Source: Clostridia bacterium
Lineage (GTDB): Bacteria > Bacillota > Clostridia > Christensenellales > Christensenellaceae
Reading direction: 5' to 3'
DNA: 33,698 nt
Assembly (NCBI GenBank): GCA_014805015.1
Contig: JAAUYQ010000019.1
Location: forward strand, 8,247 to 41,944
The position numbers and the translations under genes are program-made. Under the pieces are notes generated by a model that saw nothing but the letters and a program-made list of their open reading frames with translations, did not search any database and had not been told where the DNA came from. Shown here piece after piece: positions 33,247 through 33,698 of this stretch. The first letter of the stretch is position 1. Each line of letters begins with the position of its first letter.

Positions 33247-33698
33247 TCAGGCAGATTGTCTCTCCATGCATTTGAGCATATGCTGAACACCCTTGGGCAG
33301 CTTGCTGACAAAGTCGTCTAATAGGTCAGAAACTACGTCGGTGTTTCCATCTTTGGCTGCTTCGAAGCAGGCTGCGAACTGTTCCATCAGATACAGAAGA
33401 GCCTCTGCCAGCGTGATATCGCGCAGCTCATATACCGCATACCGGAACAGTTCCCCTAGGGTACGCTGGTCAGCACAACATCGCTGTTCTATTACCAGCA
33501 TGATGTATCGGCACAGCACAATGCACAGATGGGCAGTCAGAGCATCGTACGACAGCGAATGGCATTCGCTCGTGAGACGCAGGTACTGCTTGCAGACCTT
33601 GAAGAAGGTCTCAATTTCCCAGCGTCGGCTGTAAAGCCGGATGATCTCGTCTTCAGACAGGGACATATCTGTGGAGACCAGAACCAGCCAGTCTTTGC
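33247..33698 (-). mobile_element. IS4-family transposase, 3' part; 5' end beyond the window
   Basis: The C-terminal 150 residues of an IS4-family DDE transposase, open to the window edge. KDWLVLVSTDMSLSEDEIIR leads to the YREK signature YSRRWEIETFFKVCK, with Tyr, Arg, catalytic Glu and Lys in the standard spacing, then QYLRLTSECHSLSYDALTAH. This is the last part of the catalytic domain; the first two catalytic Asp would be upstream. It transposes a DNA insertion sequence. The terminal inverted repeat should lie between 33123 and 33246 but I could not identify it without the other end. It lies next to the broken restriction-like gene, which may have been disturbed by its insertion. Confidence 0.9.

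Overview
The window looks like a chromosomal segment of a moderately GC-rich, Gram-positive-type anaerobe, most likely a gut-associated member of the Clostridia (Bacillota). This rests on strong AGGAGG-type ribosome binding sites, frequent TTG/GTG starts, several lipoprotein signal peptides, and the gene content: PepF, a PFL/DUF711 protein with its ACT partner, QueT, a stand-alone corrinoid protein and dockerin-type surface proteins. Genus cannot be fixed from the sequence alone. No tRNA, rRNA or CRISPR array was seen.

Region 1 (1-11.8 kb) is a housekeeping and envelope block. It starts with the 3' part of an FtsX-type ABC permease converging on a secreted serpin lipoprotein, with a shared terminator between them. 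Next is a minus-strand run: DMT transporter, acyl-AMP ligase, acyl carrier protein, HAD phosphatase and a small ferredoxin-fold protein. A glutaredoxin and a stand-alone corrinoid protein follow on the plus strand, then a MATE exporter and oligoendopeptidase F on the minus strand.

Region 2 (11.7-14.5 kb) is decayed accessory DNA. It has a noncoding stretch with a 32-bp-period repeat, then an AlbA_2/Schlafen-type gene broken by an in-frame TAG and cut short. This is joined directly to a DUF4143-type AAA ATPase gene that lacks its first residues and carries an in-frame TAA.

Region 3 (14.5-23.3 kb) is a sugar uptake locus. An AraC-type regulator with a degenerate receiver domain is divergent from a four-gene ABC importer of the galactofuranose YtfQ-YtfR-YtfT-YjfF type. 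An orphan family-1 solute-binding lipoprotein follows. The regulator probably controls the importer.

Region 4 (23.4-29.2 kb) begins with a broken Rpn/PD-(D/E)XK transposase-nuclease gene. It then holds two divergent secreted proteins, one of 177 residues and one of about 1297 residues, that end in the same dockerin-like module. Their shared upstream region carries two copies of a perfect 10-bp palindrome.

Region 5 (29.2-32.3 kb) is a minus-strand housekeeping run: QueT-type transporter, LOG-family protein, ACT protein and PFL/DUF711 protein. Possible structured leaders precede queT and the ACT gene. Region 6 (32.5-33.7 kb) is accessory DNA again: a frameshifted restriction-endonuclease-like gene next to the 3' part of an IS4-family transposase cut by the window edge.
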